Assembly: GCA_965247035.1 (NCBI GenBank)
Contig: CBDFGJ010000003.1
Coordinates: 930,001-994,000 of the forward strand
Length of the DNA: 64,000 nucleotides
Origin: Azophilus sp965247035
GTDB lineage: Bacteria > Pseudomonadota > Gammaproteobacteria > Pseudomonadales > Azotimanducaceae
Direction: 5' to 3'
The notes under the pieces were generated by a model that saw nothing but the letters and a program-made list of their open reading frames with translations, was not told where the DNA came from and made no database searches. Position numbers and translations under genes: made by a program. Shown in pieces: positions 26,948-36,238 of the stretch. Position 1 is the first letter of the stretch; every line of letters begins with the position of its first letter.

Positions 26948-27550
26948 ATGGCCGAGAAGGAAATCGCTGCGATTGAGCAGCAAATAGCCGACCTCATCAA
27001 GAGGTTGAACGCGCTGCGCAAGGAGAACCCGCGCCGGCCGGTGCCGAACTACAGCTTCTCTACTCTCCATGGAGAAGTCAGGCTGCTGGATCTATTTGGC
27101 GGCAAGGAGCGGTTGTTGGCCATCCACAACATGGGTCAAGGATGCCGATATTGCACGCTTTGGGCCGATGGCTTCAACGGTGTCCTCACGCATTTGGAAG
27201 CCGTCATGTCCGTAGCCCTGTTGTCAAAGGATCCGCCGGAGGTGCAACGAAATTTCGCCAACTCCCGAAATTGGCGCTTCCGCTTGGCCTCCCACGGCGG
27301 CGGCGACTACATCCGCGAGCAAACCGTCATGAATGAGATGGACAACATGCCCGGCGCTGTAGTCTACGAGCGGCAAGGCGATGCTGTTTATCGCAAGAAT
27401 AGCTGCGTGTTCGGCCCCGGCGACCTCTATTGCGCAATGTGGGGCCTGCTCGGACTAGCCGGTCTCAGCGAGCAGGAATGGACGCCGCAATACAGCTACT
27501 GGCAACGTCCAGCAAACCTTGATGACGGAGGCCTCAACCTACCGGAATAG
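26948..27550 (+). CDS. DUF899 family thioredoxin-like protein
   Basis: 200 residues. The start has a strong AGGAGG site 6 bases upstream. The segment NMGQGCRYCTLWADGFNG near residue 65 holds the CxxC-like redox pair typical of DUF899, a distant branch of the thioredoxin/AhpC fold. The N-terminal 25 residues form a charged helix (EKEIAAIEQQIADLIKRLNA). Biochemical function is not established. The 255 bp before it shows no recognisable gene. Confidence 0.8.
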   Translation: MAEKEIAAIEQQIADLIKRLNALRKENPRRPVPNYSFSTLHGEVRLLDLFGGKERLLAIHNMGQGCRYCTLWADGFNGVLTHLEAVMSVALLSKDPPEVQRNFANSRNWRFRLASHGGGDYIREQTVMNEMDNMPGAVVYERQGDAVYRKNSCVFGPGDLYCAMWGLLGLAGLSEQEWTPQYSYWQRPANLDDGGLNLPE

Positions 27551-27798
27551 CTTGCTGATGGTCGTACCCTCCCTGTTGGCAAGCGACGAACGCCGGCGGT
27601 AGCGGCAGGAAGGGCGTAGCGTACCGGCACACATGTTCGGCCCGGAGATCAACTTTTTGACTCAGGGCTCCGGCATGTTGATTGCAAATTGAGAACGGCC
27701 CCGATGCTAGGGAGAAAATACGCTGGCCAAGGCCGTCGTCACAAAAATGTCATCTTCGCCGCCTAAAGTGGTTAGCTTTATCAAGCTCAAGGTGGCCC

Positions 27799-28083
27799 TT
27801 GAAACTATCGGCTTCACGCTGGCTTCTCAGCACACTCTGCGTCTTGGTGCTCGCTGCCCCCGCCGTGGCGATGGACGAGGCCGGCAAGCCATCTCTGCGG
27901 GCCCAGCAAGATCGTGGCAACATCTGCTTTGGCGGCTTTGAGCATGGCAAGCTGATTCCGGCGGATGATCAAATCGATAACCCCTTCACCCAAACCAGCC
28001 TGATCGGCTGCGCCATTGAGGGTGGCAAGGCAACCTTTCTGCCGGACTTGAAGCCGAAAGTGGCCGGTGGCTTGATGAGCTGA
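27799..28083 (+). CDS. Small secreted protein of unknown function
   Basis: 94 residues starting at TTG 27799, chosen because it gives a clean signal peptide (MKLSASRWLLSTLCVLVLA, then APAVAMDEA) and has AAGG upstream. The frame is open further upstream but reads basic, unpatterned residues there. The mature part of about 70 residues contains two Cys (ICFGG and LIGCAIEGG) and no family I recognise. It precedes the FixH-like and peroxidase genes and may share their exported redox role. Confidence 0.5.
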   Translation: MKLSASRWLLSTLCVLVLAAPAVAMDEAGKPSLRAQQDRGNICFGGFEHGKLIPADDQIDNPFTQTSLIGCAIEGGKATFLPDLKPKVAGGLMS

Positions 28084-28276
28084 ATTCACTTCACAAAGCC
28101 AATCCAAAACCACAAAGCCAAGGATTAACGATTTCGATCAGGGCGGGGTGGTTCAATCCAGCTTGCCTCCTGATCACCAAGCCAAGCACCGTCACTTTTG
28201 CGGCGAACCGATTCCGCCTTCTTGACCAACCAACTGAACGGCCCCGCTGCGACCGTCGTGATAAACTTCCATCGCG

Positions 28277-28687
28277 ATGAAATCCTTGTTTACATTGGCG
28301 TTGTTCTGCTTGGCGGAAAGTGTGTTTGGGCAAGACTGGTTGCCTGTGCCAGATGCCAACGGCGCCCAAGTCACTGAGCTTGGGCGTTACCAAGTGGGCT
28401 ATGCTCCAAGCCTCAATCCGGTCCACATCAATCAAATGCACCAGTGGGTGGTGCGAATCACCGATGCGGATGGAGGCATCGTAGCTGACGCCAACATAGA
28501 AATCTCCGGTGGCATGCCGGCCCATGACCACGGCTTGCCGACCGCCCCCCAAGCCACCACCTACCTCGGCGATGGACGCTACTTGATTGAGGGCATGAAA
28601 TTTCACATGAACGGTCTATGGGAAGTGGTGCTGCGGATTCGAGCAGGCCAAGGAATGGATTCGCTAACTTTGTCACTCACACTCTAA
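28277..28687 (+). CDS. FixH/YtkA-like exported protein
   Basis: 136 residues: a short signal peptide (MKSLFTLALFCLAESVFG), then an Ig-like YtkA/FixH domain. The conserved His-rich core is SGGMPAHDHGLPTAP and the closing strand is GMKFHMNGLWEVVLRI, as in FixH-type proteins linked to copper delivery or cytochrome oxidase assembly. The di-haem peroxidase gene begins 24 bp later, so the two are probably one operon. A metal-binding role is inferred from the HDH and FHM residues. Confidence 0.75.
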   Translation: MKSLFTLALFCLAESVFGQDWLPVPDANGAQVTELGRYQVGYAPSLNPVHINQMHQWVVRITDADGGIVADANIEISGGMPAHDHGLPTAPQATTYLGDGRYLIEGMKFHMNGLWEVVLRIRAGQGMDSLTLSLTL

Positions 28688-28711
28688 TACCGGGGCAGTT
28701 GCCCAGTCCCT

Positions 28712-29974
28712 ATGCCGCAAAGAGCTTGGTCAACAGGGGTGAGCCTGCTCGTCTTCGCCGCCGCTCTAGGCGCAGTCTTGACGGTCCATCAACGGGCCGC
28801 GCCCGAGCCTTGGAGCGAGCCGGAATTAGAGATCATCCGCTCCCTACAGCTAGCTGAACTGCCGTCACTGCAGGAAGACACCGCTAACGCCGTCGCCGAT
28901 CATCCGGCGGCGCAAAGCTTGGGCCACCGGCTCTTTTTTGACGCCCGCCTCAGCGCCACCGGCACAGTCTCCTGCTCAACCTGCCACCAACCGGAGCGGC
29001 GCTTTGCCGATGGGCTGAACCGCGCCGTGGGCGTCGGCCTTGGCGACTTCAATAGCATGAGCTTGGTCGGCGTTGCCTACAGCCCTTGGCATTTCTGGAA
29101 CGGGCGCAAGGACAGCCTTTGGGCCCAAGCCACATCACCACTGGAAAGCCCGATTGAGCACGGCGCAACCCGCGCCGGCATCAGCCGCCTGATCGCCGAG
29201 GATGCGGTCTATCGGCGCGACTACGAGGCCCTGTTTGGCGCATTGCCGGAACTGCCGAGCACAGAGCCGTCCGCGGTGGCTGATGAGCGGGCCGTGACGG
29301 AAGTCTTCGTCAATGCCGCCAAGGCAATAGCCGCCTACGAACAGCTTCTGTTGCCGGCGGAAAGCCGTTTTGATCGCTACGTCGAAAGCCTCAAGCGAGG
29401 CCAACCGCCGCCGGGTGCCGGGTTCAGCCGCGTGGAGATTGAAGGTCTGCGCTTGTTCATCGGCAAGGCGCAATGCACCAACTGCCACAACGGGCCTCTA
29501 TTCACCAACCATGAATTCCACAATACGGGCGTGCTGCCCGCGCCGATCGCCCTGCCCAGCAAGGGTCGCGCCGCCGCCTTGGAGCTTGTTCGCAACGACC
29601 CGTTCAATTGTTTAGGGCCATATAGCGATGCGGCGGCTAAACCCTGCCAGGAACTACGGTTCATGCGCACGGGAGTTGAATTGATCGGGGCGCACAAAGT
29701 GCCATCGCTACGCAACCTTAAAGGGACTGAACCCTACATGCACGCAGGCCAAATACGCACCATCATGGAAGTGCTGAACCACTATAATCGGGCGCAAAAT
29801 TCGATCATCGGCCACAACGAAGCCAAGCCGCTGAACCTGCTGCCCTATGAACTGAAGCGCCTTGAAGCCTTTTTGCACAGCCTCGACGCACCCTTGGCGA
29901 CGGAGCCGCACTGGCTATTGCCGCCCGGACAAGCCAGCCGCCAACCGACGCCTGACCGAACACCAAGCGGCTAA
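28712..29974 (+). CDS. Di-haem cytochrome c peroxidase / MauG family
   Basis: 420 residues, exported. After a membrane-type leader the first haem site CSTCH is near residue 89 with ERRFADG after it, and the second site CTNCH near 255 with GPLFTNHEFHNTG. The C-terminal part has VPSLRNLKGTEPYMHAGQ, the conserved peroxidase loop. Such enzymes reduce hydrogen peroxide with electrons from cytochrome c or modify a partner protein. The c-type haems would be attached by the ccm system encoded further right. It pairs with the FixH-like gene. Confidence 0.87.
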   Translation: MPQRAWSTGVSLLVFAAALGAVLTVHQRAAPEPWSEPELEIIRSLQLAELPSLQEDTANAVADHPAAQSLGHRLFFDARLSATGTVSCSTCHQPERRFADGLNRAVGVGLGDFNSMSLVGVAYSPWHFWNGRKDSLWAQATSPLESPIEHGATRAGISRLIAEDAVYRRDYEALFGALPELPSTEPSAVADERAVTEVFVNAAKAIAAYEQLLLPAESRFDRYVESLKRGQPPPGAGFSRVEIEGLRLFIGKAQCTNCHNGPLFTNHEFHNTGVLPAPIALPSKGRAAALELVRNDPFNCLGPYSDAAAKPCQELRFMRTGVELIGAHKVPSLRNLKGTEPYMHAGQIRTIMEVLNHYNRAQNSIIGHNEAKPLNLLPYELKRLEAFLHSLDAPLATEPHWLLPPGQASRQPTPDRTPSG

Positions 29975-30049
29975 CGCTGTTGAACATCAAGAGTTGAAGT
30001 GCCAGGACGCTGCGGAATTCTCTTGCAACATCATCGTCTATTTGTTCAA

Positions 30050-30290
30050 GCAAGAGACCGGTGCGAATTGGGTTGAATCTGATTATTTTGATCTGTTTTC
30101 GGATATTTTGGCGGGCAGTTTGTGTTTTGAGCGGGTTTCCGGCCCGTCGTGGCCCCGAAACCTGCGGTCTCGGGCGAATTCGGACGGATTCCGCCCTTAG
30201 GCGGCCATCAACTCGATCCGATTGGCCGCTTGCAGCAGGTTCATGGCCGTCGCCTTGAAGGTCAGTGAGGATTTCGCAACAATCTTAGCA
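30050..30290 (-). repeat. Remnant of an IS end, related to 44685-44800
   Basis: On the minus strand a C-terminal coding piece reads LTFKATAMNLLQAANRIELMAA then a stop at 30198, followed by non-coding sequence. The two outer parts (about 30056-30080 and 30222-30285) recur at 44700-44725 and 44734-44795 with a 139-bp deletion between them. The parent IS family is not clear. Together with the tandem repeats after it, this fills the gap before holA. Confidence 0.55.
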
Positions 30291-30382
30291 AGGCATTTTT
30301 GGAAATCGAGATGGGTAACTATGTGACGCCATGCCCAATAGTGCTCAAACAGGATGGCGGCTTGGGCGCCTTTGCCGGTTCA

Positions 30383-30436
30383 GGCCGTTGCCGTGCCAAT
30401 CTAAGCTGTTGCTGCGCCAACCTAGGCTGTTGCCCG
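30383..30436 (+). repeat. Imperfect 21-bp tandem repeat, about 2.6 units
   Basis: Units at 30383-30403, 30404-30424 and a partial one from 30425, each of the form GGCTGTTGCC-GCCAAYCTA. It ends about 15 bp before the holA start. Confidence 0.7.
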
Positions 30437-30451
30437 TCATTGTGGTGAGGA

Positions 30452-31453
30452 ATGCAAGTTCAACCTAAGGATCTGAACACCAAGCTGGGGAAGGGGCTTA
30501 CGCCCATTTACCTTGTTTCTGGCGATGAAACCCTGCTGGTGGAGGAGGCTTGCGACGCCATCTTGAGCGCTGCCCGCCGCCAAGGCTACTCGGAACGGCG
30601 GGTGATGTACGTTGAGGCCGGCTTCAATTGGCGGGAAATCGCCGCCGAGGCCGCGGCCCAATCCTTGTTCGCCGAGCGCAGGGTGATCGATCTGCGTACG
30701 GCCGCCAACAAGTTTGATCGCAAGGCTTCCGATGCCCTGCGTGAGTACGTCAGCGCCCCGGATGAGGACGTTTTGTTGTTGATTCGCACGGGCAAGCTTG
30801 ACGGCCGCCAACGTTCCAGCGCTTGGTTCAAGGCGCTGGATAAAGCGGGAACGGTGGTTTTGGTTTGGCCGATAGGCGTGCGGGAACTTCCCGGCTGGCT
30901 GGCTAGGCGGCTTCGACATGCGGGCCTCAGCTTGGACCGGGAGGCCCATAACTACCTCTGTGAGCGAGTGGAGGGCAACCTGCTGGCGGCGGTGCAGGAA
31001 ATCGAGAAAATAAAGCTGCTTGATCTGCCGCAGCCCATCAACGCCACCGCCATTGCCGCCGCCGTTGAGGACGCCTCGCACTATGATGTATTTGTGTTGA
31101 TCGATGCCGCCTTGGCCCAGAATGCAAGGCGTCTGCGCCGGATTCTACGCACCCTGCGCCAAGAAGGGGTGGCCATCATGGCGGTGCTGGCCGCCTTGGC
31201 CAGCCAATTGCGCCGCATCGACACCGGGGCTTGGATGCCGGCGCACCGCAAACGGCTAGCGGTGGGTTTCAAGCAGCGGGTTGGGTCCATTGACTTGGTG
31301 TTGGCGGAAATTTCGATCATTGACCAACAAGTGAAGGGCGTGGTGCTGGGCGATCCTTGGTTGTCCTTGGAGCGCCTTTTGCTGCGCCATTGTGGAATAA
31401 GCATTGCACCGCTGGAGAATGAGTGGCGCCACTTGCAGCGCTCTGACCTTTAG
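30452..31453 (+). CDS. holA: DNA polymerase III delta subunit
   Basis: 333 residues. The clamp-loader delta subunit opens the beta clamp. Seen: the N-terminal IYLVSGDETLLVEEACDAI in place of a nucleotide-binding loop, typical of HolA, then SLFAERRVIDLR and LREYVSAPDEDVLLLIRTGK. The C-terminal helical collar reads YDVFVLIDAALAQNARR. GAGG precedes the ATG. In E. coli holA follows lptE on the same strand; here it is more than 1.3 kb away and on the opposite strand. Confidence 0.87.
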   Translation: MQVQPKDLNTKLGKGLTPIYLVSGDETLLVEEACDAILSAARRQGYSERRVMYVEAGFNWREIAAEAAAQSLFAERRVIDLRTAANKFDRKASDALREYVSAPDEDVLLLIRTGKLDGRQRSSAWFKALDKAGTVVLVWPIGVRELPGWLARRLRHAGLSLDREAHNYLCERVEGNLLAAVQEIEKIKLLDLPQPINATAIAAAVEDASHYDVFVLIDAALAQNARRLRRILRTLRQEGVAIMAVLAALASQLRRIDTGAWMPAHRKRLAVGFKQRVGSIDLVLAEISIIDQQVKGVVLGDPWLSLERLLLRHCGISIAPLENEWRHLQRSDL

Positions 31454-31720
31454 GCCCAACAATTCAATTTCCAGCAGGGCTGTTCGATGTTTTCTCCTAT
31501 TTTATTGTTTTTAAATGGGAAATGTTCATTTCCACCAGCCTGGAAGGGAGCGTGAAAAGCAGCCTAAATTGGTTTTTGTGTGCGGCTTTTGGGTGGTGCG
31601 AAACTTTCAGGTTGTATGGGCGCAGACACATTTCGGAATGCCGACCCCGGCGATTTTCGACGCATTGGCGCACTGGTTCCGACGGTGTGACGGGCTGCGA
31701 CCGGAGCCCGCAGCCCGCCG

Positions 31721-32003
31721 GTCGATGGCGGCTCCGAGTTCATGCAGGAATTCAAAGCCGACTGCCGCAACGCCGACATCCCCCGCCGTGTCTTCCCGCC
31801 CGCCGCCCCGACAGTAACGGCAGCGTCGAGCGCAGCAACCGCACCCTGTGCGCCGTCCGGTCCCGTCCACCGGGGCGACCTCCGGCGAAGTGAACCGAGC
31901 TCTGGAGGGGTCTCTCCTCGACCACCACAACGTCCGGCCCCATCATGCCCTCGGCTTGTTGGCTCCGGCCGAATTCACGGACAAGCTCTCCTTCGCTGCC
32001 TGA
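31721..32003 (+). pseudogene. IS481/IS3-like integrase fragment
   Basis: The frame reads VDGGSEFMQEFKADCRNADIP, shifts, then NGSVERSNRTLCAVR, shifts again, then GEVNRALEGSLLDHHNVRPHHALGLLAPAEF and stops. These are the second and third catalytic parts of a DDE integrase. Several frameshifts and the missing N-terminal half show decay. The last 120 bp recur inverted at 49637-49757. The stretch 31454-31720 shows no other gene. Confidence 0.65.
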
Positions 32004-32100
32004 ACGAAAAAATTCTGCAATGTACTGAGCCGGTACACAGGCTTGCTAACCTAGGCGCGTCACTCTAACTTACGGGTAAGTGTTTGCTGTAGGGGGTTGT

Positions 32101-32514
32101 GTGCGACGCGTCGGCGATATTTTAGATGAGAAATCAGAGGATCTTGTTTGGATTGGACCGCTCGAGTCGGTTTTCGATGCGCTGAGGATGATGGCCGAAA
32201 GTGACGTTGGGTCCGTGCTGGTTCAGATTGACGGCTATCTTGTGGGCATCCTTTCAGAACGGGACTATGTGCGCAAAGTCATCTTGGACATTCATGCATC
32301 CAAGAAAACCAAGGTGTCGGAGGTGATGACCCGGGATCTGGTTACCGTGACCCGTAGCGACACCATAGTTCACTGCATCGCTTTGACCAAAAAGCACCAC
32401 ACCCGTCACTTGCCGGTGGTGGAGGAAGGCAAGGCCATCGGCATGATCTCCCTGCGCGATTTGTTCCTAGATGCCATCCATCACAAAGTGGGGGAAATCC
32501 GGGAAGACGAATAG
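32101..32514 (+). CDS. CBS-domain pair protein
   Basis: 137 residues from GTG 32101, chosen because it gives the usual MRRVGDILDEKS start and has GGGGG nearby; the frame opens 21 bp earlier. It is two CBS motifs and little else: LESVFDALRMMAESDVGSVLV / GILSERDYVRKVIL, then VSEVMTRDLVTV / HHTRHLPVVEEGKAIGMISLRD. Such stand-alone proteins bind adenosine nucleotides and regulate partners. It lies between IS remnants, apart from any operon. Confidence 0.85.
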   Translation: MRRVGDILDEKSEDLVWIGPLESVFDALRMMAESDVGSVLVQIDGYLVGILSERDYVRKVILDIHASKKTKVSEVMTRDLVTVTRSDTIVHCIALTKKHHTRHLPVVEEGKAIGMISLRDLFLDAIHHKVGEIREDE

Positions 32515-32543
32515 GCGTTGCGCAGAATATTTTATACAGCTCA

Positions 32544-32684
32544 TGAACCTCTGATTAACTTCCAAGAATTGGCCATCGTGCGGTATCTGAGATTATTTAT
32601 CATCTATTTTCAATGAGTTGCACGTCATCTAAGAAAATTGGTTTTGTCGCGCTGCGAAAACCTGCGAATATTTCAGAGGTTTCC
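32544..32684 (+). mobile_element. MITE-like repeat, copy 1 (IS5-like ends)
   Basis: About 140 bp, clearly similar along its length to 39386-39525, with ends GAACCTCTG and CAGAGGTTTC. It has no coding capacity and no exact target duplication here, so it is the older copy. The rest of the 32515-32824 gap shows no gene. Confidence 0.7.
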
Positions 32685-32824
32685 AAATTATCTTGAAAAG
32701 GGAAATTCAGGCGTAAAGCGCCGGCGGGAAGTGCCGGCCAAGCTTGGGGGTGGCCTTGCGTCACCAACCAGAGCAAGTGCCGTGCAGCGAGGCTTTGGCT
32801 TGAAGTCCCACTTTGCAGCTGCTT

Positions 32825-33331
32825 CTAACCAGCATCGGCTGCGGTCAGGGCGTTCAGGTTGCGCAGAATTTGCCCCACTAGGTCCGTCTGCAGTTCCTGT
32901 TCAATGAGCACCTGCTCTTCGCTGCTGCCCACCAAGCTGTTGCTGTCGATGGTGAACACCCGGGCAGCCTGCACCCACCTAGGCTCCTGCAGGGTCTCCT
33001 GCGGGGTGCGGATGGCGTATTGAACGGCGGTCTCTACCTCATACTCCGCCGCTCGCGCGCCTGCCGTCACCGAGGCCACATGACGAGTGCGCCGCTCATC
33101 TTGAATGTCAACCACAACATCGGCGTCGGCGGCTGATTGGCTTAGCGCCGCACCTGCTTGGCGCAAGGCGCTGCGCAATGGGCCGGCGACCGTGCTCATG
33201 CCGTCGGCCTTTACATGAACGTGAAGGTCCAAGTGGGCCAGATCCCAAGTGCGCAGCTGGAAGCCGCACCCGGCCATCAAGCAAAGGGCCAAAACCCAAG
33301 CGGGCAACGCCCGCAAACAGACGCCTTTCAT
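32825..33331 (-). CDS. lptE: LPS-assembly lipoprotein LptE
   Basis: 168 residues, start at 33331 (an in-frame ATG 4 codons upstream is possible). Signal peptide with lipobox LMAGC then GFQLR, the normal beginning of mature LptE. The rest has alternating strands and a C-terminal helix (LQTDLVGQILRNLNAL). LptE plugs the LptD barrel that places lipopolysaccharide in the outer membrane. It follows leuS on the same strand, as in E. coli. Confidence 0.8.
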   Translation of the reverse strand: MKGVCLRALPAWVLALCLMAGCGFQLRTWDLAHLDLHVHVKADGMSTVAGPLRSALRQAGAALSQSAADADVVVDIQDERRTRHVASVTAGARAAEYEVETAVQYAIRTPQETLQEPRWVQAARVFTIDSNSLVGSSEEQVLIEQELQTDLVGQILRNLNALTAADAG

Positions 33332-33560
33332 GTCCGAATGCACTTGCTCATCACACGGAACCCATCTTGCACAGGAAACACTCCGCTACACAAAAAAATG
33401 CACGAACACCTTGCGGCGACGGGCCTCGCGCCAAACCTTGGAACCAATCTTGTGCTGATGGAGCTCGAATGATTGTTGTCAAAGGGAGCATGTTAATTCG
33501 CAAGGGGCCGAGCACCAAGCAGACACCGCAGCGGCGGGGTCAATCCGGTCCCGCACGGCT

Positions 33561-36011
33561 TCAAGCGACCACTAGGTTGATCAGTTTGCCCGGCACGTGA
33601 ATCACCTTGCGCAGCCGCTTGCCGGCCAATTGGCGGGCCACGTTGCTCTCCTGTTGCGCCGCCTCGAGAATGGCGGACTCGTCCGCATCCGCCAACACAT
33701 TGACCTGACCACGGACCTTACCGTTCACTTGCACTGCCATGCAGATCTGCTCATCGACGATTTTGGCGCGATCAAAGCTCGGCCAGCGAGCGGAAGCGAA
33801 CAGCCCCCCGGCAAACCCCAGCTTTTCATATAGTTCCTCGGCGATGTGCGGGGCAAAGGGCGCCACCATCACCACCAAGGGGGCGATTTCGGAGACCTGG
33901 GGCTGGCGGCCTTCCGCCCGCACCAAGTTCATGTACGTCATCATGGCGGCGATGGCGGTGTTGAACTTCAACTGCGGCACCTGCTCGGTCACCTGCTTGA
34001 TGGTGCGGTGCAGGGCCCTCTCCACATCCGGCGCCGGTGCCGCGCCAGCGTCGTTGGACAAGGCCTCGGCCACACTCTGCCAAAGCCGGTTCAGAAAGCC
34101 AGACGCACCCTGAATGCCACCGCCTTGGTAGTCGCCACCCTGCTCGTATGCGCCCAGGAACATGAGGTAAAGGCGCATGGTGTCGGCTCCGTAGGCTTCA
34201 ATGATGTCATCCGGCACAATCACGTTGCCCTTGCTTTTGGACATTTTTCGGCCCTCCCGCAGCAGCAGGCCGTGGGCGCGAAACTTGCGGAACGGCTCCG
34301 CCATCGGCACCAAACCGAGATCATGCAGCGCCATGGTGAGAAAGCGGGCGTACATCAGGTGCAGGACGGCATGCTCATTGCCGCCTATGTAGGAATCAAC
34401 CGGTAGCCACTTGGCCGTTAGTTCCGGGTCCATCGCCACATCGTCCCGTCCGGCCGATGGATAGCGTAGGAAGTACCAACCGCTGCATAGAAAATTGTCC
34501 GTCACATCCGTGTCTCGATGGGCGGACGCATCACAGGCCGGGCAACGCGTGTGGAACCAGTCCTTCGCTCGCGCCAAGGGGCTGACGCCGCTGTCGTCCG
34601 GGCGAAAGTCCGTTAAGTAGGGCAAGCGCACCGGCAAATCGCTCTCCGGCACGGGCACCGGGCCGCAGTTCGGGCAGTGAACAATCGGGATGGGCGGACC
34701 CCAATAGCGCTGGCGGGAGACACACCAATCGTGCAAGCGGTAGTTGACCTTGGCTTTGGCCAAGCCTTTGGCTTCAAGCTCGGTGACGATGGCCTGCTTG
34801 CCCGCATCCACGGACAGGCCATCGAACTGGCCGGAGTTCACTAGCTGGCCATCGCCCGCATAGGCTTCGGCAAGGGGTGTGAAGGCATCTACGCCCGCAC
34901 CGGCGATCACCCGCATAATAGGCAAGTCGAAGGCGCTCGCGAACTCGAAGTCCCGCTCGTCGTGGCCGGGCACGGCCATGATGGTGCCAGTGCCGTAGCC
35001 CATGAGCACATAGTCGGCAACCCAGATGGGTATCCGCTCGCCATTCACTGGATTGATGGCGAAGCCGCCGGTGAATACGCCGGTTTTCTCCTTGTCCACT
35101 TTCCGCCTCTGCACCAAGTCCCGTCCGGTCACTTCGGCGCGATAAGCCAGCACGGCTGGGCGCTGGGCGGCAGTGGCGACGGCATCCACACTGGGGTGCT
35201 CCGGGGCCAAGACTAGGTAGGTGGCGCCAAATAGGGTGTCCGGCCTAGTGGTGAACACGCGCAGAGGCGGTTCGGAGGAACCGGCGATGGCGAAGTCCAC
35301 CTCTGCTCCGTGGCTGCGGCCGATCCAATTGGCTTGGGCCTTTTTCGTTACTCCGGACCAGTCTATTTTGGGCAGGCTGTCCAGCAGTTTCCCGGCGTAG
35401 TCCGAAATTTTGAAAAACCACTGGTGCATGAGCCGCTGCCCTACGGAAGTCTCGCAGCGTTCGCACAGGCCGTTGTTGACCTGCTCGTTGGCCAGCACGG
35501 TCTTGCAGGAGGGGCACCAGTTGACCGGTGCCTGCCGCCGCTCCACCAAGCCGCCCCGGTAAAGCTGAAGAAACACCCATTGCGTCCAGCGGTAGTAGCT
35601 CTCGTGCGTCGTATCCACCACATGACCCCAATCAAACATGCCGCCGAAGCGCTTGAGCATTCGGCAGAAGTTCTCAATGTTCTTGGGAATCAGATCGTTG
35701 GGGTTGCGGCCGGTCTTCAGCGCGTAGTTCTCCGAGTGAATGCCGAAGGCGTCGAAGCCGATGGGCTCGAACACGTCCTTGCCGTTCAACCGCCAGAAGC
35801 GCCCGTTCACATCGGCGCCTGTATAGGCGTAGATGTTGCCTATGTGCAGCCCCTCCGCCGAGGGATAGGGGAACATCATCAGGTTGTAGTAGGGGTTCTT
35901 GGCGCTGAGCAAGTCGGCATCGGTCATGCGGTTGATGCCATCGCGCTCCCAGCGCTGCTGCCATTTGCGCTCAACGGCCTGGGGTGAGTAGCGGTCTGCT
36001 TGGTCGTTCAT
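33561..36011 (-). CDS. leuS: Leucyl-tRNA synthetase
   Basis: 816 residues from ATG 36011 (MNDQADRYSPQAVERKWQ). The frame is open further upstream, but the extra 32 residues are not family-like. Class I motifs: PYPSAEGLHIGN near residue 50 and GRKMSKSKGN near 588. The editing domain is seen in the TRPDTLFGATYLVLAPEH segment, and zinc-type Cys pairs occur (CPSCKTVLANEQV; CPNCGPVPVPE). Length is a little below the E. coli enzyme. It heads the leuS-lptE unit. Confidence 0.93.
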   Translation of the reverse strand: MNDQADRYSPQAVERKWQQRWERDGINRMTDADLLSAKNPYYNLMMFPYPSAEGLHIGNIYAYTGADVNGRFWRLNGKDVFEPIGFDAFGIHSENYALKTGRNPNDLIPKNIENFCRMLKRFGGMFDWGHVVDTTHESYYRWTQWVFLQLYRGGLVERRQAPVNWCPSCKTVLANEQVNNGLCERCETSVGQRLMHQWFFKISDYAGKLLDSLPKIDWSGVTKKAQANWIGRSHGAEVDFAIAGSSEPPLRVFTTRPDTLFGATYLVLAPEHPSVDAVATAAQRPAVLAYRAEVTGRDLVQRRKVDKEKTGVFTGGFAINPVNGERIPIWVADYVLMGYGTGTIMAVPGHDERDFEFASAFDLPIMRVIAGAGVDAFTPLAEAYAGDGQLVNSGQFDGLSVDAGKQAIVTELEAKGLAKAKVNYRLHDWCVSRQRYWGPPIPIVHCPNCGPVPVPESDLPVRLPYLTDFRPDDSGVSPLARAKDWFHTRCPACDASAHRDTDVTDNFLCSGWYFLRYPSAGRDDVAMDPELTAKWLPVDSYIGGNEHAVLHLMYARFLTMALHDLGLVPMAEPFRKFRAHGLLLREGRKMSKSKGNVIVPDDIIEAYGADTMRLYLMFLGAYEQGGDYQGGGIQGASGFLNRLWQSVAEALSNDAGAAPAPDVERALHRTIKQVTEQVPQLKFNTAIAAMMTYMNLVRAEGRQPQVSEIAPLVVMVAPFAPHIAEELYEKLGFAGGLFASARWPSFDRAKIVDEQICMAVQVNGKVRGQVNVLADADESAILEAAQQESNVARQLAGKRLRKVIHVPGKLINLVVA

Positions 36012-36238
36012 GGCGAAAGGAGTGGATAAACCCGCAACGATATCACCTTGCGGCGCTGGCCGGAAATAGACAGCCGGCGGGAAGTGTGCGCACCGCAATG
36101 CCTGCAAGGCGGAGCCCCAAATCTACAATGTGCTCGAACGCCTCCAACAAATCCATGTGTCGGCTGTTTAGGTCATCGCTTGTTGGCGCGAGCCGCCACC
36201 TAGTCGCATCGGTTTGCGGGATTTCATGAGTTGGCTGT

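Noticed and set aside
35310..35987. A 225-codon frame opposite leuS
   Set aside because: Antisense shadow of leuS without recognisable motifs.
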